This document shows positions 63,202 to 64,000 of a stretch of 64,000 nucleotides of DNA, piece after piece (the first letter of the stretch is position 1; every line of letters starts with the position of its first letter). Source of the stretch: Dasyornis broadbenti (taxonomy: Eukaryota > Chordata > Aves > Passeriformes > Dasyornithidae); NCBI GenBank assembly GCA_013397935.1, contig VZRN01006383.1:230600-294599 (forward strand), read 5' to 3'. The position numbers and the translations under genes were made by a program. The notes beneath the pieces are model-generated. The model saw nothing but the letters and a program-made list of their open reading frames with translations. It was not told the DNA's origin and searched no databases.

Positions 63202-64000
63202 NNNNNNNNNNNNNNNNNNNNNNNNNNNNNNNNNNNNNNNNNNNNNNNNNNNNNNNNNNNNNNNNNNNNNNAAAAAAAAAAAAAAAAAAGAAGAAGTAAG
63301 AAAATGACGTTATTCTCAAACATCTAAATTTGACCCTTCAATCCCTTGATCCTATACAAAGACTTCCAAGAAGCCTTGCTTTCTTGAAAATACAAGAGCA
63401 ACTCTATTTTTATTCTTAAAGTCATCAGAGGGGAAAAAAAATAAATCTAATTTGGACGCTGTATTTCCTAAGTCAATCAACTCTTAAATGAAATGAACTA
63501 AAACTAACAGATTCTTGCATCTTTTAAGGACAGAGGTCTATCTTAAAAGATGATGTGCTGTTAACCGTTGCACATATTTTATATACAACGTGGACAGCAC
63601 TTACCAACAAGAATACTGGTACAATTTTACAACAAAATCATTAGTGGCTCTGATGGCATTCTTCCATTTCTATGTATCAATTTCAGTCAGAGGCAGCCAA
63701 TTACTGTAGTGCAATTAATGCTACAACAGTGAAAAGCAAGCTCAGTAGAACAGCAACCACAACATAAACAGATATTTTAAAGCCGAAGGTTGAAAGAACT
63801 GTTGGAATCACATTGAACTGTGAGGATTTTAATTTACAAATTTTGAAATCATTCTATGACACATATTTTTGAAAGACACTTTTTAAATAAATGAGGATCA
63901 AAAGCTAAGTTACATACTACCCTAGAGATTTTTAAAATTTAGCATTTTGGAACCATTAATTACATACCATTAATTGCTGACCTATTCAATATGCAGCTTC
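61475..64000 (-). other. EXOC2: EXOC2 intron before exon 1 of window, continues beyond the window
   Basis: At least 2.5 kb. No upstream EXOC2 exon (expected to end near FEAQDALS) is visible. It contains a poly-A tract with an assembly gap (63168-63289). Confidence 0.85.
63168..63289. repeat. poly-A tract interrupted by a 70-N gap
   Basis: A34 (63168-63201), 70 Ns (63202-63271), A18 (63272-63289). Sequence on each side of the gap is pure A, so the missing part may be homopolymer or a retroposon tail. The open frames of Phe across it are meaningless. Confidence 0.95.

Noticed and set aside
63035..63323. Two minus-strand open frames of about 80-94 codons
   Set aside because: They run through the 70-N gap and its poly-A edges.
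61475..64000. The next upstream EXOC2 exon
   Set aside because: No minus-strand segment that fits the preceding conserved sequence; only intron and the assembly gap are visible.
1..64000. A nested HUS1B-like gene, tRNA, rRNA, snRNA or CRISPR array
   Set aside because: HUS1B sits in an EXOC2 intron in mammals, but nothing like it is seen here. No cloverleaf-like boxes, rRNA or snRNA motifs, or regularly spaced repeats were found by eye.

Overview
The window is vertebrate nuclear DNA, AT-rich and almost entirely intronic. It carries one recognisable gene, on the minus strand: EXOC2 (Sec5), a subunit of the exocyst vesicle-tethering complex. I found 17 internal coding exons between positions 61474 and 16308. 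Spliced together they give 1,725 nt (575 codons) of uninterrupted reading frame, and every exon-exon phase matches. The product corresponds to about residues 221-796 of the roughly 924-residue vertebrate protein, numbered from my memory of human EXOC2. The 5' exons (Ral-binding TIG/IPT domain) lie above 64000, and the last ~130 codons lie below position 1.

The organism is very probably a bird of the Neoaves, perhaps a songbird. A CR1 3'-end fragment (42781-43025) and a solo LTR (14236-14784) of a type I recognise from songbird genomes both point that way. The density of interspersed repeats is low, as is usual in birds. The assembly is a draft: there is a 70-N gap and two single Ns, each in or next to long A-rich tracts.

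Layout in transcription order (high to low coordinates): a partial intron with the poly-A gap (64000-61475); exons 1-4 (61474-56682), including a 97-bp micro-intron; exon 5 (53680-53562), whose donor is GC rather than GT; an 11.7-kb intron holding the CR1 piece and a candidate truncated mRNA retrocopy (45314-45781); exon 6 (41906-41778), a serine-rich linker; exon 7; exons 8-9 close together; exons 10-12; a cluster of small exons 12-15 (25256-22303); exon 16; exon 17 (16449-16308); and then more than 16 kb of intron with the antisense solo LTR.

I see no second protein-coding gene, RNA gene, CRISPR array or operon-like structure. Short open frames elsewhere look like chance. The observations most worth following are the GC-AG intron, the candidate retrocopy with AATAAA, poly(A) and imperfect target-site duplication, a perfect 15-bp-stem palindrome at 39754-39787, and a probable false duplication at an assembly join (27859-27999).
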